From positions 1 to 64,000 of the forward strand of contig CAVTZY010000068.1 in assembly GCA_963739235.1 (NCBI GenBank): a DNA stretch of 64,000 nucleotides, read 5' to 3'. Under the pieces are notes generated by a model, which did not search any database, had not been told where the DNA came from, and worked only from the letters and a program-made list of their open reading frames with translations. Each line of letters begins with the position of its first letter. The stretch's first letter is position 1. This document shows, piece by piece, positions 14,056 to 23,780 of the stretch. Origin of the DNA: JAFNAG01 sp963739235 (GTDB lineage Bacteria > Acidobacteriota > UBA6911). The position numbers were made by a program, and so were the translations under genes.

Positions 14056-16215
14056 TTATCGAACGGGTGGTAAGAACCAGGCGCCTGGGCTGCCGACACT
14101 AAGACCTGGGACCACGCCGGCCTCGCCGTTGGCCAGGATATCCACTGACGAAGCGGTCATCGACATTGGATCCAGGAAGTTGTAGTACCACTTCGCCGCG
14201 GTCAATCCCCCCAGCCCTGCAAGCCCAACTTGCGCGTCATTGGTCAATATCGGGGTTTTATCCACAACAATTGAATTGCCCCGGAGGATCCCATCCCCCC
14301 AGAGGATGGCATTTCCGAAAGCTGGCTGCTTTAGGACCATCAGCGGGTCGGTGAAGCTTGTGGCGCTGTTGGCGTAGCGAAGGCCGTCGCCCCACAGAAT
14401 CGCGTCGCCCCACAGGATCGCGTCACCCCACAGAATCGCATCACCCCATAGAATCGCATCACCCCACAGAATGGCCTCCCCCCCGATTGTGCTCGACGCC
14501 TTAACCAGGGTTGGCTTGGCAATCCACTGTGTCCCGTCAAGGAGCGAATTGGAGTTGGCGGCGATCGCCTTGGCCAGCCGCACGGCGCCTTCCGCATTGA
14601 GATACCCGTTCCCCTGCTCGAGGATGCCGGGGCCGGTCATCCGTTGTGCCGTGTAAGCCAGGATGGCTTTCACTGTGTTTGGCGCCAAAGAAGGATTGGC
14701 CTGCAACATTAAGGCCGCAGTAGCTGAGACTACCGGCGCCGACAGGCTGGTGCCGCTCATTGTGAAATAAGCTTTGCCGTCGTCCGTCTTGTTCACCTGA
14801 TAAACCTTGTTCGCCGAATATTGATTGAACAGTTGCGAGTCCCGGTTTGGGAAAGATGTTATCTTGTTCCCCGGCGCCAAGATGTCCGGCTTGATCAGTC
14901 CATCGATCGCCGTCGGCCCGCGCGAACTGTAGCTCGCCACCACGTCGTCGCTCCGCGCAATCGTGCCTTTCGTGTCAACGGCTCCCACCGTAATCACCGC
15001 CGGATCGTTCGCCGGGCTTGTAATGCCGCCGTAGACCACTGAGCCGTCTGCCACCTTCCCAAAGTTCCCGGCGGCAACGACGACGACGATCCCGGATTTG
15101 ACGCAGCGTTCCACGGCCTGGCACAACGGGTCTGTCCTGTAGGACTCAAACACCGGGTGGCCCAGCGAAAGATTGATCACGCGAATGTTGAATCTCGCCT
15201 TGTTGGTGATACACCAGTCGAGCCCGGCGATCACATCGCTGGTCAGACCGTTCCCGTCCGAATCCAGCACTCTGACACTGATCACTTTGGCGCCATAGGC
15301 AATTCCCTTGTACTGTACCGGGAATCCCTTACCCACCACTGACAGGCTGCCGTTGCCGACAATGGTGCTGGCCACGTTGGTACCGTGTCCGTAGTCGTCC
15401 TGGTCGCTAGCGAGGAAATGGGTGCGAAACGCCACCCTGTTAGTCATGTCTGCCCTCGTGTCGAGACCCGAATCCAGCACTGCCACACCGATGCCGGTGC
15501 CGTCAAATCCGGGGACACCATTCGAACCGGCCCAGACCTGGTCTGCGCCAATCGCCTTCGGCGTATTGTAGAGACTGCCCAGCACCTCATGATCGATTGA
15601 AACATGCGCGACGCGCGAATCGCGCGCCAGGAGAATGAGAGCTTCACGACTTACGCGGGCCGAGTGGAGAGGCAGGTGGGAGAATGCGCGCTCCAGAATG
15701 CCGCCGGACTCACAGATTGCCCGGGTGCCTAATGCGTTGCTCTCGGCGGCATTGGCGGCCGCCTGGGAGCCATCAACCGCGTCCGGTTCCACGAACCGGA
15801 CAATAACCGGGATGGTTTCTCCGGGGTGCAGATCAGAATCCCGGACCAGCCTGGCAAGAGAGGGTTCCAGCTTTTCGTCGGCCAAATCCCGATTGGCAGA
15901 AACTCCGGACTGGCCTGCCACAAGCGCGTAATCACGATACAGGCGGGCCGGGGCCGGCTCGAGTCCTGCGCTCCGTCCGGCCGTTTCAGGCTGATAATTC
16001 TGTCTGGCTTGGCCGCGACGCGAAATATCCGGCAGTCTATTACCCGCGCTGTCGATACGCAATGGATCGAACTTCGCGAAGATAGCGGCGCTTCTGCCCT
16101 GTTGCGACAACCGTGGAATAGTTATCAGGGAGACGCAGCATGCTACCACCAACATGACTGACAAAATTCTGATCTTTCCTGTCCTGAGCCCGAGAGTTCT
16201 GGCAATGTTTCGCAT
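14056..16215 (-). CDS. Secreted subtilisin-like (S8) serine protease with WGDAIL repeats
   Basis: This 719-residue protein starts at ATG 16215, six nucleotides after GGAG; an ATG at 16257 has no such site. A signal/TM segment (ILSVMLVVACCVSLI) is followed by an I9-like propeptide (IPVIVRFVEP and onward). The peptidase S8 domain has all catalytic residues: Asp in VAVLDSGLD, His in DDYGHGTNVA, Asn in AAGNFG and Ser in MSGTSLSAP. The C-terminal part carries five tandem copies of the hexapeptide AILWGD, plus one isolated copy (GNAILWGDG). It acts outside the cytoplasm on protein substrates. The repeats probably form a short stacked beta element or a surface-attachment feature (inference). It is monocistronic, with no inhibitor gene beside it. 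Confidence 0.9.
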   Translation of the reverse strand: MRNIARTLGLRTGKIRILSVMLVVACCVSLITIPRLSQQGRSAAIFAKFDPLRIDSAGNRLPDISRRGQARQNYQPETAGRSAGLEPAPARLYRDYALVAGQSGVSANRDLADEKLEPSLARLVRDSDLHPGETIPVIVRFVEPDAVDGSQAAANAAESNALGTRAICESGGILERAFSHLPLHSARVSREALILLARDSRVAHVSIDHEVLGSLYNTPKAIGADQVWAGSNGVPGFDGTGIGVAVLDSGLDTRADMTNRVAFRTHFLASDQDDYGHGTNVASTIVGNGSLSVVGKGFPVQYKGIAYGAKVISVRVLDSDGNGLTSDVIAGLDWCITNKARFNIRVINLSLGHPVFESYRTDPLCQAVERCVKSGIVVVVAAGNFGKVADGSVVYGGITSPANDPAVITVGAVDTKGTIARSDDVVASYSSRGPTAIDGLIKPDILAPGNKITSFPNRDSQLFNQYSANKVYQVNKTDDGKAYFTMSGTSLSAPVVSATAALMLQANPSLAPNTVKAILAYTAQRMTGPGILEQGNGYLNAEGAVRLAKAIAANSNSLLDGTQWIAKPTLVKASSTIGGEAILWGDAILWGDAILWGDAILWGDAILWGDGLRYANSATSFTDPLMVLKQPAFGNAILWGDGILRGNSIVVDKTPILTNDAQVGLAGLGGLTAAKWYYNFLDPMSMTASSVDILANGEAGVVPGLSVGSPGAWFLPPVR
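14386..14475 (-). repeat. Five 18-bp tandem repeats encoding AILWGD
   Basis: Five 18-bp units lie in frame within the subtilase gene. They read GTCGCCCCACAGAATCGC on the plus strand with one to three changes per unit. They encode a Trp-Gly-Asp hexapeptide repeat, and copy number could vary by slippage. Confidence 0.9.
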
Positions 16216-16257
16216 TTCGTTCTCCAAAGGCTTCGAAGTCTGATTCAGATCCTTCAT

Positions 16258-17062
16258 GGCTTCTGCCCAAGGTATTTTCGAGAAGGCGAGAACCGATGAG
16301 GCGGAGGGAAGAGCGAATCACCGATTCCTTGCACGCTCCTAAGGTAATTCAGCGGAATTGCAGATAAAATAGAATCGATGTCCCATTTTGATTATCGAAT
16401 TGTCCCATGGCATATGGGACTAATGACCGGGTTGCTGGGAACGGCCGCGTTGAGGAAGCCGGCAGTGTGGCCAGAAGCCCTTGACACTATGTGCCTTATG
16501 GTCTGCAGGCTGAAGCGCGGGCATGACTGTCGTCTTGGTGTGACGATCGAAAAGGGCTTTGTTCTGAAGGGAATTGATGGAGTGGGGCTGCCCGTCATCG
16601 CCGAGTGGGTTCAGAAGCGCTTGGTGACATCGCCCCTTTTGGCTGTGCGATTCGCCTGCCTGATGCTGACCAGGTTGATCCGACAGTCAAACATGAGGAG
16701 TTCGAGCCGATCAGATACAGCGAGTTTTTTTTAGCATAAAGGTCAGATGGCGCCGGACTGGAGCTTCACTGACGCACAAGGGACGGATAAACCAAATTGA
16801 CTGCGTTCCGGATTGCGGCCTGGATCCGGCCGCCAGCGTGCGCCCGCGTCTGAGACGCCGCCAGCCTCAATGCAACGTGGGACTTACGCTCGGCTATGCC
16901 TTGGGTCGTCGCAATCGTGGTTTGCCCCCTCTGCATCTCAAGAAAATGAGATATAATTGCTTGGATCGTACGCATGGACCAGGGTGGATCTCGACTCGAT
17001 CTCTTTTCTTCCCGTGTGGCGCTGAGGATCTCAACCTGTGAATGATGCCCTGAGGTTTTTCC
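16258..17062. other. Long intergenic region without a convincing gene
   Basis: No convincing gene lies between the subtilase and the kinase at 17063. A 118-residue plus-strand frame (16378-16734) has no family features. A short inverted repeat, GTCCCAT with its complement ATGGGAC, occurs near 16402-16420 and could be an operator or weak hairpin. The region should contain promoters for both flanking genes. Confidence 0.5.
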
Positions 17063-19004
17063 ATGGGTAAAGGGCCACGTAGGCGGATTGTCTCACACCC
17101 CCTGCCTCCCGAAACACGGAAGCGGGCAAACAAAGCTGGCGCACCGTTTGGTTCCGGTTTGGCTTCCCAGGCCGTCATGAACTCTCTCCAGGTGCATATC
17201 TGCGTGCTCGACAAGGCGGGCGTGATTATCGCGGTGAACAAAGCCTGGCGCGATTTCGCCAGGGCTAATGGGCTTTCATGGCGAAAAGTCGGACCGGGAA
17301 CCGACTATCTTGCCGTCTGCCATTCCGCAATCGGCCCGGATGCAGAAATGGCGGCTGCCTTTGCTGCTGGTATTGTTGCCGTAAGGAAGGGGGAGCGTGG
17401 CGAGTTTTCCATGGAATACCCATGTCACTCTCCCGCCGCGCAGCGCTGGGTTTATTGGACAGGTGACCCGGCTGGCCGGCAAAGGTGCAATCCGCCTGGT
17501 GGTGGCGCATGAAAACATCACGGCGCGCAAGGCCGCGGAAGAGGTGTTGCGGGAAAGCAAGGATCGGTATCGTTCCCTGGTGGACTCAAGCATGGACGCG
17601 GTGCTGCTGACGGCGCCCGAGGGCCGCATTCTGGCTGCCAACAGAGCGGCTTGCCAGATGTTTGGCCGTTCCGAGGCTGACCTGGTCCAGGTGGGCCGGG
17701 ACGGTGTCGTTGACAAGTCGGACCCGCGCTTGAGATTGGCAATGGAGGAAAGGACCCGCGTGGGCCGATTCTGCGGTGAACTGACGCTGGTCAGAAAGGA
17801 CGGGACCCGCTTCCCCGGCGAAGTGTCCTCGGCTGTCTTCACCAGCCGGCTGGGGGAATCCCAGACCAGCATGGTGATTCGCGACATATCCGCGCGCAAA
17901 CGGCTGGAATCAGCGTTGCAGCAGAATGAGGAAAAATTTCGCATCATAGCAGATTTTACCTGTGATTGGGAAACATGGGTTGTCCCGGATGGCCAATTCA
18001 TCTATGCCTCACCCTCGTGTGAACGTCTCACCGGCTACCGTGCAGAGGAGTTTATGGCCGATTCCAGGCTATTGGCCCGCATTACCCACCCGGAAGACCG
18101 CGAGCAATTCCGGATGCACTTTCGGCAATTCACCGTGGCCCGGGTGCAGGAATTTGTGTTCCGCTTGATCACGCGCGGCGGCGAGGTGCGCTGGGTAGAA
18201 CATATCTGCCAGCCCGTATACGACTCCGGCGGCGGATTTGTCGGCCGCCGGGCCAGCAATCGCGACATCACCGAACGCAAACGCGCAGACCATGAATTGG
18301 CCGTATCGCGGGAACAGTTGCGGGACCTGGCTGCACATATCGAATCGGCACGCGAAGAGGAGCGTGCTCACATTGCCCACGAAATCCATGACCAGCTCGC
18401 TCAGGATCTGACCCGACTGAAAATGGATATATCCTTGCTCAATCGCGGTCTGGCCGGCCCCTCCGACGCGGGGCGGCACCTGCCACCCCAGGAACGGCTG
18501 GGCATCATGATTGAAACCGTGGATTCGCTCCTCGATTCCGTGCAACGTATTGCCACGGGACTTCGGCCGGTCGTCCTTGACAGTCTGGGATTGTGCGCTG
18601 CCCTGGAGTGGCAAGCCAGGGATTTTGAGACGCGCACCGGCATCCGATGTACCACGAGACTCCCGGAGTCAGATCCGAGCTTCAGCTCCGAATGTTCAAC
18701 CGCGCTCTTTCGAATTCTGCAGGAAGGCCTGACCAACGTTGCCCGCCATGCAGATGCTACAGACGTGAGAATCACGTTGGAATCCGGAGATGAGCAGACT
18801 ACTATGAAGATTCAAGATAACGGATGTGGCTTCCGGCCCGAGAGCCTGGCTCCGCGTATATCATACGGTTTGCTCGGTATGCGCGAGCGCGCTATGGCGT
18901 TGGGCGGGACGTGCACGATCATGAGCAGTCCAGGAAAGGGAACGATCATCGAAACTCAAGTCCCACGGTCTCGAGGAGAACATTCGGAAAACGAGGGAAA
19001 ATGA
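17063..19004 (+). pseudogene. NarL-type PAS sensor histidine kinase with one frameshift
   Basis: The cytoplasmic sensor kinase begins at ATG 17063. Three PAS domains follow: around AVMNSLQVHICVLDKAG; RYRSLVDSSMDAVLL; and KFRIIADFTCDWE. The last precedes a HisKA_3 dimerisation/phosphoacceptor segment (AHIAHEIHDQLAQDLTRL) and an HATPase domain (EGLTNVARHADA, DNGCGF). No membrane segment is seen. The frame changes once near 17455, inside the first PAS region (QRW to GQVTRLAGKG), by about one base, so the protein is split as assembled. It ends at 19004 and overlaps the response regulator start by four bases (ATGA), the usual coupling for a cognate kinase-regulator pair. If the indel is an error, this is a complete kinase of about 645 residues. 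Confidence 0.8.
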
Positions 19005-19453
19005 AAGTGCTGGTCGCAGATGATCATGCGGTGCTGCGCCAGGGGCTGAAACAGATCGTGATGGAGGGGATCCCTCAAGCTGATTTCCTGGAAGCGGGCA
19101 ACGCCAAAGAGACGCTGGAAATCCTGCGCCGGCAAACTCTCGATTTGCTCGTGCTCGACATTTTTCTGCCCGACCGCAACGGCATGCAGGTTCTCAAGGA
19201 AATTAGGAGAGATTATCCCTGCCTGCCGGTGCTCATCCTCAGCAGCGCACCCGAAGAACAGATGGCCCTGCCCGTGCTCAAGGCCGGAGCCAAGGGCTAC
19301 CTGAACAAACAGGCCGCTCCGGAGGATCTGGTTCACGCCATCCGGAAGATCATGGAAGGCGGCACGTACCTGAGCTCAAGGATGGTGGATCGATTTGTGT
19401 CCAGGATTCCTGCTGGAAAGCGATATCCGCATGAAGAATTATCTCCACTTTGA
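19001..19453 (+). CDS. NarL-family response regulator, receiver only (truncated)
   Basis: This 150-residue protein has a complete receiver domain: ADDHAVLR acidic pocket, phospho-Asp in LLVLDIFLP, Ser in ILSSAP and Lys in GYLNKQA. It is the expected partner of the overlapping kinase. The NarL/LuxR helix-turn-helix that should follow is absent. The protein stops just after RYPHEELS, where family members usually continue into the DNA-binding domain. Immediately downstream is the tail of a different receiver protein, which suggests a deletion. As it stands it can be phosphorylated but has no visible DNA-binding output. Confidence 0.8.
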   Translation: MKVLVADDHAVLRQGLKQIVMEGIPQADFLEAGNAKETLEILRRQTLDLLVLDIFLPDRNGMQVLKEIRRDYPCLPVLILSSAPEEQMALPVLKAGAKGYLNKQAAPEDLVHAIRKIMEGGTYLSSRMVDRFVSRIPAGKRYPHEELSPL

Positions 19454-19550
19454 AAAGTTCTCCGAGGCTGTCAGGCGGCCGGGGTTCTACAGGCTGTTGG
19501 TTGACCAGCTGACGGAACCCTCAGGCGCCAAACAGAACAGCGAAGGTTGA
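19431..19550 (+). pseudogene. C-terminal remnant of an Rcp1-type response regulator
   Basis: In the next frame, overlapping the end of the truncated regulator, lies KNYLHFEKFSEAVRRPGFYR followed by LLVDQLTEP and a stop. This resembles the conserved C-terminal end of single-domain Rcp1-like receivers (DFEKFSEAVRQLGLYW type). No receiver core precedes it. It is best read as a remnant left by a deletion that joined a NarL-type regulator to an Rcp1-type one. Confidence 0.5.
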
Positions 19551-19552
19551 GA

Positions 19553-22018
19553 ATGACCCGACCGCTTCGAATCCTGTTTCTGGAAGACCGGCTGGCGGAC
19601 TTCGAGCTGGAGCTCCACGAGCTGCTGCGGGATGAAACCGACATTGCCGCCGTGCGGGTCGAGACTGAGAACGAGTTTGTCAGGCAACTTGAGGCTTTCA
19701 CCCCCGACCTTATCCTCGCAGACTATGCTCTTCCGGGCTACGACGGCCTCAGTGCTTTGGAAATGGCCCGGCGCAAGTGCCCGGATGTGCCATTCATTTT
19801 CGTGTCGGGCAACATGGGAGAAGAGGTCGCCATCGAGGCCCTTAAGCATGGGGCGACAGACTACGTGCTCAAGCAGCGCCTTATGCGCCTGCGCCCGGCG
19901 GTGCAGCGCGCGTTCCGCGAAGCCGGCGAGAAAAAGAAACTTCGGCTGGCGGAGCAGGAGATCCGCGACTCCGCGGCGCTTTACCATTCGCTGGTGGAAA
20001 ACCTGCCTCAACACGTATTCCGCAAGGATGCTTCCGGACGATATACCTTCGTGAATCAAAGATTCTGCAGTCTCCTGGGAAAACCCGCCGAACAGATCCT
20101 GGGCAAGACCGTATTCGATCTGATGCCGCCGGAGACAGCAAGCCGCTACCATGAGGATGACCGCCGCATACTGGAAAACGGTGATCCGCTGGTAACTGTG
20201 ATCGAACTTGAATCCACGGATGGGGAAGTGCGGTTCATGCAGTTGATCAAGGACCCTCTTTATAATGCGACGCATCAAATCATCGGCATCCAGGGAATTT
20301 TCTGGGATATCACCGAGAGCCGGCGGTCGGAAGCCCGGATCCGGCATCTCAACCAGCTTCTGCGCGCGATTCGCGATATCAACAGCCTGATGGTGAAGCA
20401 GCGGGATGCCCGCAAATTGCTGCAGGATGCGTGCGAAATCCTTGTGCAGACGCGCGGCTATCTGCTGGTCTGGATTGCCGAAGCCGAGCCGGGGTCCACC
20501 CGAGTGATTCCAGTCGCACGCGCGGGGCCCCAAGAGGATTACGTAGATGAGATCACCATTACGTCGGATGAAGCCCTGACCGGACAAGGGCCGGTCGGCA
20601 TGTCGATCCGGAATCGTGAGTTGCAGATAATCAACAATGTCGCGACTGATCCCTCCTTTGAGCCATGGAGGAAACCGGCCATGACCCGCGGGTATGGATC
20701 GGTGGCATCGTTTCCTCTCATCCTGGGATCAAAGAAGGTTGGCGCTCTTGCCGTGTATGCCGACCGGCCAGGGGCTTTCGATCCTGAAGAGATCGACCTG
20801 TTGAACGGGCTGGCAGACGATCTCGCCTATGCCCTTCGGAGCATTGAGGATGAGACCGAAAGAAACCTTCTGCAGAAGCAATTCATCCAGGCACAGAAAA
20901 TGGAAGCGATCGGCCGCCTGGCGGGCGGCATTGCCCACGATTTCAACAATCTCCTAACCATCATCATCGGGTGCGGCAACTTCCTGCTCTCCGACCTCCC
21001 CCAGGATAGTCCGTCACACGCGGATGCAGAACAGATCAAAACAGCCGGAACGCGGGCAGCTGCGCTCGCATCCAAACTGCTGGCATTCAGCCGCAAGCAG
21101 ATTCTCCGGCCGATAGTGCTCGATCTCAATGCCGCGGTTCAGGACAACTCGAAACTGCTTCGCCGTCTCATCGGAGAGGATATTGATCTGATCACTATTC
21201 ACGCCCCAAATCTCGGCTGCGTCAAGGCGGACGTAACGCAAATCGAACAGGTGATCATGAACCTGGCGGTCAATGCCAGGGATGCCATGCCGAACGGTGG
21301 AAAGATGACCCTGGAGACGGCAAATGTCGATCTGGATCAGAGTTTCGTCAGCAGTCATCCGGGATCCACCATGGGTGCATTTATCATGCTTGCCGTCAAG
21401 GACACGGGGACAGGGATGGATGTCGGGACCAGAGAGCGCCTGTTCGAGCCCTTTTTTACCACTAAGGAGGAAGGAAAAGGGACCGGCCTCGGCCTGGCAA
21501 CCGTCTATGGCATCGTCAAACAGAGCGGCGGGTATATCACCGTAGACAGCGCGCCAGGGCGCGGCAGCACATTCAGAATCTACTTTCCGCGCGTGGATGA
21601 GGCCGCCGAGGAAATCAAAGCTGCGCCGATGAGCGAGGCCGGAGGCTCAGAAACAATCCTCGTGGTGGAGGATATGGAAGAGGTGAGGGGAATGGCGGTC
21701 CGGGCATTGCGGGCAAGGGGTTATAAGGTGCTCGAGGCAAAAGACGGCCCTGAAGCTCTGATGGCCGCCTCTGAACATGTGGGCAGGATCGATCTGGTGG
21801 CCACTGACCTGATACTGCCTGGGGGCATCAATGGTCGCGAGCTGGCTGGAAGGCTGGTAAATCTTCGTCCAGGAACCAAGGTGCTCTATGTCTCCGGGTA
21901 TGCGGGCGTCTTTGCCACCGATGATTTCGTGGATCCAAACATCGCCTTTCTTCCGAAGCCTTATACCGGGGAAGATCTGGAGCGCAAGGTACGAGAAGTC
22001 CTCCTGAAGAATACCTGA
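19553..22018 (+). CDS. Hybrid histidine kinase, REC-PAS-GAF-HK-REC
   Basis: This 821-residue protein starts at ATG 19553, behind GAAGG. Domains in order: an N-terminal receiver (RILFLEDRLADFEL, phospho-Asp in LILADYALPG); a PAS (LYHSLVENLPQHVFRKD); a GAF (LLQDACEILVQTRGYLL and onward); a HisKA with the phospho-His in GGIAHDFNNLL; an HATPase (NLAVNARDAMPNGG, DTGTGMD, GTGLGLATVYG); and a C-terminal receiver (TILVVEDMEEVRG, Asp in LVATDLILPG, Lys in FLPKPY). It has no membrane segment, so it is a soluble phosphorelay kinase. It probably takes phosphate or signals from other proteins of the island. It is intact and about 100 bases downstream of the truncated regulator. Confidence 0.92.
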   Translation: MTRPLRILFLEDRLADFELELHELLRDETDIAAVRVETENEFVRQLEAFTPDLILADYALPGYDGLSALEMARRKCPDVPFIFVSGNMGEEVAIEALKHGATDYVLKQRLMRLRPAVQRAFREAGEKKKLRLAEQEIRDSAALYHSLVENLPQHVFRKDASGRYTFVNQRFCSLLGKPAEQILGKTVFDLMPPETASRYHEDDRRILENGDPLVTVIELESTDGEVRFMQLIKDPLYNATHQIIGIQGIFWDITESRRSEARIRHLNQLLRAIRDINSLMVKQRDARKLLQDACEILVQTRGYLLVWIAEAEPGSTRVIPVARAGPQEDYVDEITITSDEALTGQGPVGMSIRNRELQIINNVATDPSFEPWRKPAMTRGYGSVASFPLILGSKKVGALAVYADRPGAFDPEEIDLLNGLADDLAYALRSIEDETERNLLQKQFIQAQKMEAIGRLAGGIAHDFNNLLTIIIGCGNFLLSDLPQDSPSHADAEQIKTAGTRAAALASKLLAFSRKQILRPIVLDLNAAVQDNSKLLRRLIGEDIDLITIHAPNLGCVKADVTQIEQVIMNLAVNARDAMPNGGKMTLETANVDLDQSFVSSHPGSTMGAFIMLAVKDTGTGMDVGTRERLFEPFFTTKEEGKGTGLGLATVYGIVKQSGGYITVDSAPGRGSTFRIYFPRVDEAAEEIKAAPMSEAGGSETILVVEDMEEVRGMAVRALRARGYKVLEAKDGPEALMAASEHVGRIDLVATDLILPGGINGRELAGRLVNLRPGTKVLYVSGYAGVFATDDFVDPNIAFLPKPYTGEDLERKVREVLLKNT

Positions 22019-22107
22019 TCTGGACAAAAAAGAAAATTGCTCACCAGCGATGAACAGCAACTTCTCAGCGCCCTCTGCGTTACGATTGTAAGAACGGATT
22101 TAAGGGA

Positions 22108-22893
22108 TTAATCGACGGCAGCCAGATTCAATTTTCTATTCAAGGAACCCATCATGCTTCCTTCATAACAGAGAACATCGCCGTTGGAATTGCGGACGGC
22201 TCGAGCGCTGCCGGATACCCAGATGGTGCTGCCGTCCTTGCGATATGCCTGCAGTTCAAACTTACTCTTTGCGCCCGGCTGCTGACAGGTCTGCGCGAGT
22301 ACCTGCATGAGGGCCATATCGACATCCAGCACCTGGCTCACGTTCCTGACGGCTGCCGCGAGATCCTCCGGCGATTCATAGCCCAGAAGGCGCGCCAGTG
22401 ATCGGTTTGCATGGAGGAACTCGCCGTCGTTTCCGGCCTGAAACATTCCCGCCACGGCATCCTCAAATTTCAGGCGGAATTTTTTCTCCGCTTGCGCCCG
22501 CGCTTCTGCCGTCAGAGTTTTGCTGGTCTGATGCTGCGAGAGCGCGATCTCGATCGCCGCGTGCAGATTCCTGGGTTCGAAGGGCTTCACAATGTAGCCC
22601 AGCGGGTGGGCGGTCTTGGCACGTGCCAGGGTCTGTTCGTCGTGGGCAGCGGTCAGAAATATTACCGGAATGTCCTGATCATAATGAAGCCGGCGGGCTG
22701 CTTCCACGCCGTCCATGGGGCCCTGCAGCCCTATATCCATCAGCACAAGGGACGGCCTTTTCTCCAGGACGGCTCGCATGGCCTCTTCCGCCGACCAAGC
22801 CGTACCGGCAAAATCATAGCCCAGGCTGCAGAGGGTTCTTGCGGTAATTTCGGCGATTTCCGGTTCGTCCTCGACCAGTAGGATTCTTTCCAT
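22108..22893 (-). CDS. Response regulator with REC-PAS architecture
   Basis: This 261-residue protein starts at ATG 22893, eight bases after GGGAGGTG. A receiver (RILLVEDEPEIAE, phospho-Asp in LVLMDIGLQG, Lys in GYIVKPFEP) is followed by a PAS domain (KFRLKFEDAVAGMFQAG). It ends without a kinase or other effector. The receiver is a close paralogue of the one opening the kinase at 27671, including the MDGVEAA and KPFEP motifs. It is the only minus-strand gene inside the signalling island. It may act as a phosphate-controlled PAS adaptor for a kinase, or be a cut-down hybrid kinase. The C-terminus is polar and not obviously truncated. Confidence 0.85.
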   Translation of the reverse strand: MERILLVEDEPEIAEITARTLCSLGYDFAGTAWSAEEAMRAVLEKRPSLVLMDIGLQGPMDGVEAARRLHYDQDIPVIFLTAAHDEQTLARAKTAHPLGYIVKPFEPRNLHAAIEIALSQHQTSKTLTAEARAQAEKKFRLKFEDAVAGMFQAGNDGEFLHANRSLARLLGYESPEDLAAAVRNVSQVLDVDMALMQVLAQTCQQPGAKSKFELQAYRKDGSTIWVSGSARAVRNSNGDVLCYEGSMMGSLNRKLNLAAVD

Positions 22894-23186
22894 CGGTGCG
22901 ACACCTCCCTGTGTCGTGAGCGCGAACTCGCCCTGCATCCATGCCGTGCATTTCACCTATCGGTACGAAATCTAATGCCCTATAGAGAAATCATTGAGCA
23001 GGTTACTCCAAGCTCTCGCCGAGTGACGGAGAATTGACTGCAACTCCCGTGGAGCATCAGGGCCGCCGCTCCTCAACTCAAACAAACTAAACACAACTAA
23101 ACTCAACGACCGGGCTGTCGATATGGCTGGTCATGGAGAGCAGGAACGTACCGCATGAGGTGGCGTTGAAAATGAGGCGCTTGATG

Positions 23187-23780
23187 ATGACCGAGGGCAC
23201 GGATGTCATGGGTGCGTTCGATGCCGCGGCATTTCTGGGCGCACATGTTGAAACAATACGCAGGCTGGCCCGGCGCGGCGAAATTCCGTCGTTCAAGGTG
23301 GGAAAGGACTGGCGTTTCCGCCGTGAGGCGCTTGAAAGATGGTCGGAGATACAGCACCCCGGCGGCAAACCCGCTTCCGTCCTGATCGTGGATGATGATG
23401 CCGAGGTTTGCCGGACTATCAGCCGGGCGGTCGAACGGCTCGGCTATCGGGCTTCGCGGGCCACTGACGGAGCAAATGCCCTGACGATGGTATCCCAGGA
23501 TGTTCCTGGCTTGATCCTGCTCGACCTCATGATGCCGGGCATGAGCGGAGTGGAGTTCCTGAAGAGACTGCGCGCAGTGCATCCGGAGTTGCCGGTTGCT
23601 ATCGTCACGGGCTACCCGAGCGGCGACCTGATCGCCGAGGCCCTGATGTACGGCCCCCTGATGATCATCTCCAAGCCGGCTGACGAAGATCAGCTGAAGC
23701 GGGTGCTGCAGATGGCCGTGGGAGAGCCTCGCGGCTGGGTGCGGATAGCCGCACAGGACAATGCTCTAAGAGGACGGTAA
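23187..23780 (+). CDS. Excisionase-type HTH fused to a C-terminal receiver
   Basis: The N-terminal part is a MerR/excisionase-family helix-turn-helix: DAAAFLGAHVETIRRLARRG, then IPSFKVGKDWRF. It is followed by a receiver (SVLIVDDDAEVCR, phospho-Asp in LILLDLMMPG, Thr in IVTGYP, Lys in ISKPADE). This reverses the usual receiver-then-DNA-binding order of response regulators. The start is uncertain: 23187 follows a GAGG, and an ATG at 23133 would add 18 residues. The stop overlaps the next ATG by one base (TAATG), so it is translationally linked to the haem-motif sensor. The likely role is phosphorylation-controlled DNA binding for that sensor system (inference). Confidence 0.85.
   Translation: MTEGTDVMGAFDAAAFLGAHVETIRRLARRGEIPSFKVGKDWRFRREALERWSEIQHPGGKPASVLIVDDDAEVCRTISRAVERLGYRASRATDGANALTMVSQDVPGLILLDLMMPGMSGVEFLKRLRAVHPELPVAIVTGYPSGDLIAEALMYGPLMIISKPADEDQLKRVLQMAVGEPRGWVRIAAQDNALRGR

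Noticed and set aside
16378..16734. 118-residue plus-strand frame between subtilase and kinase
   Set aside because: No family motif, no clear start site and no coding-like composition; treated as intergenic.
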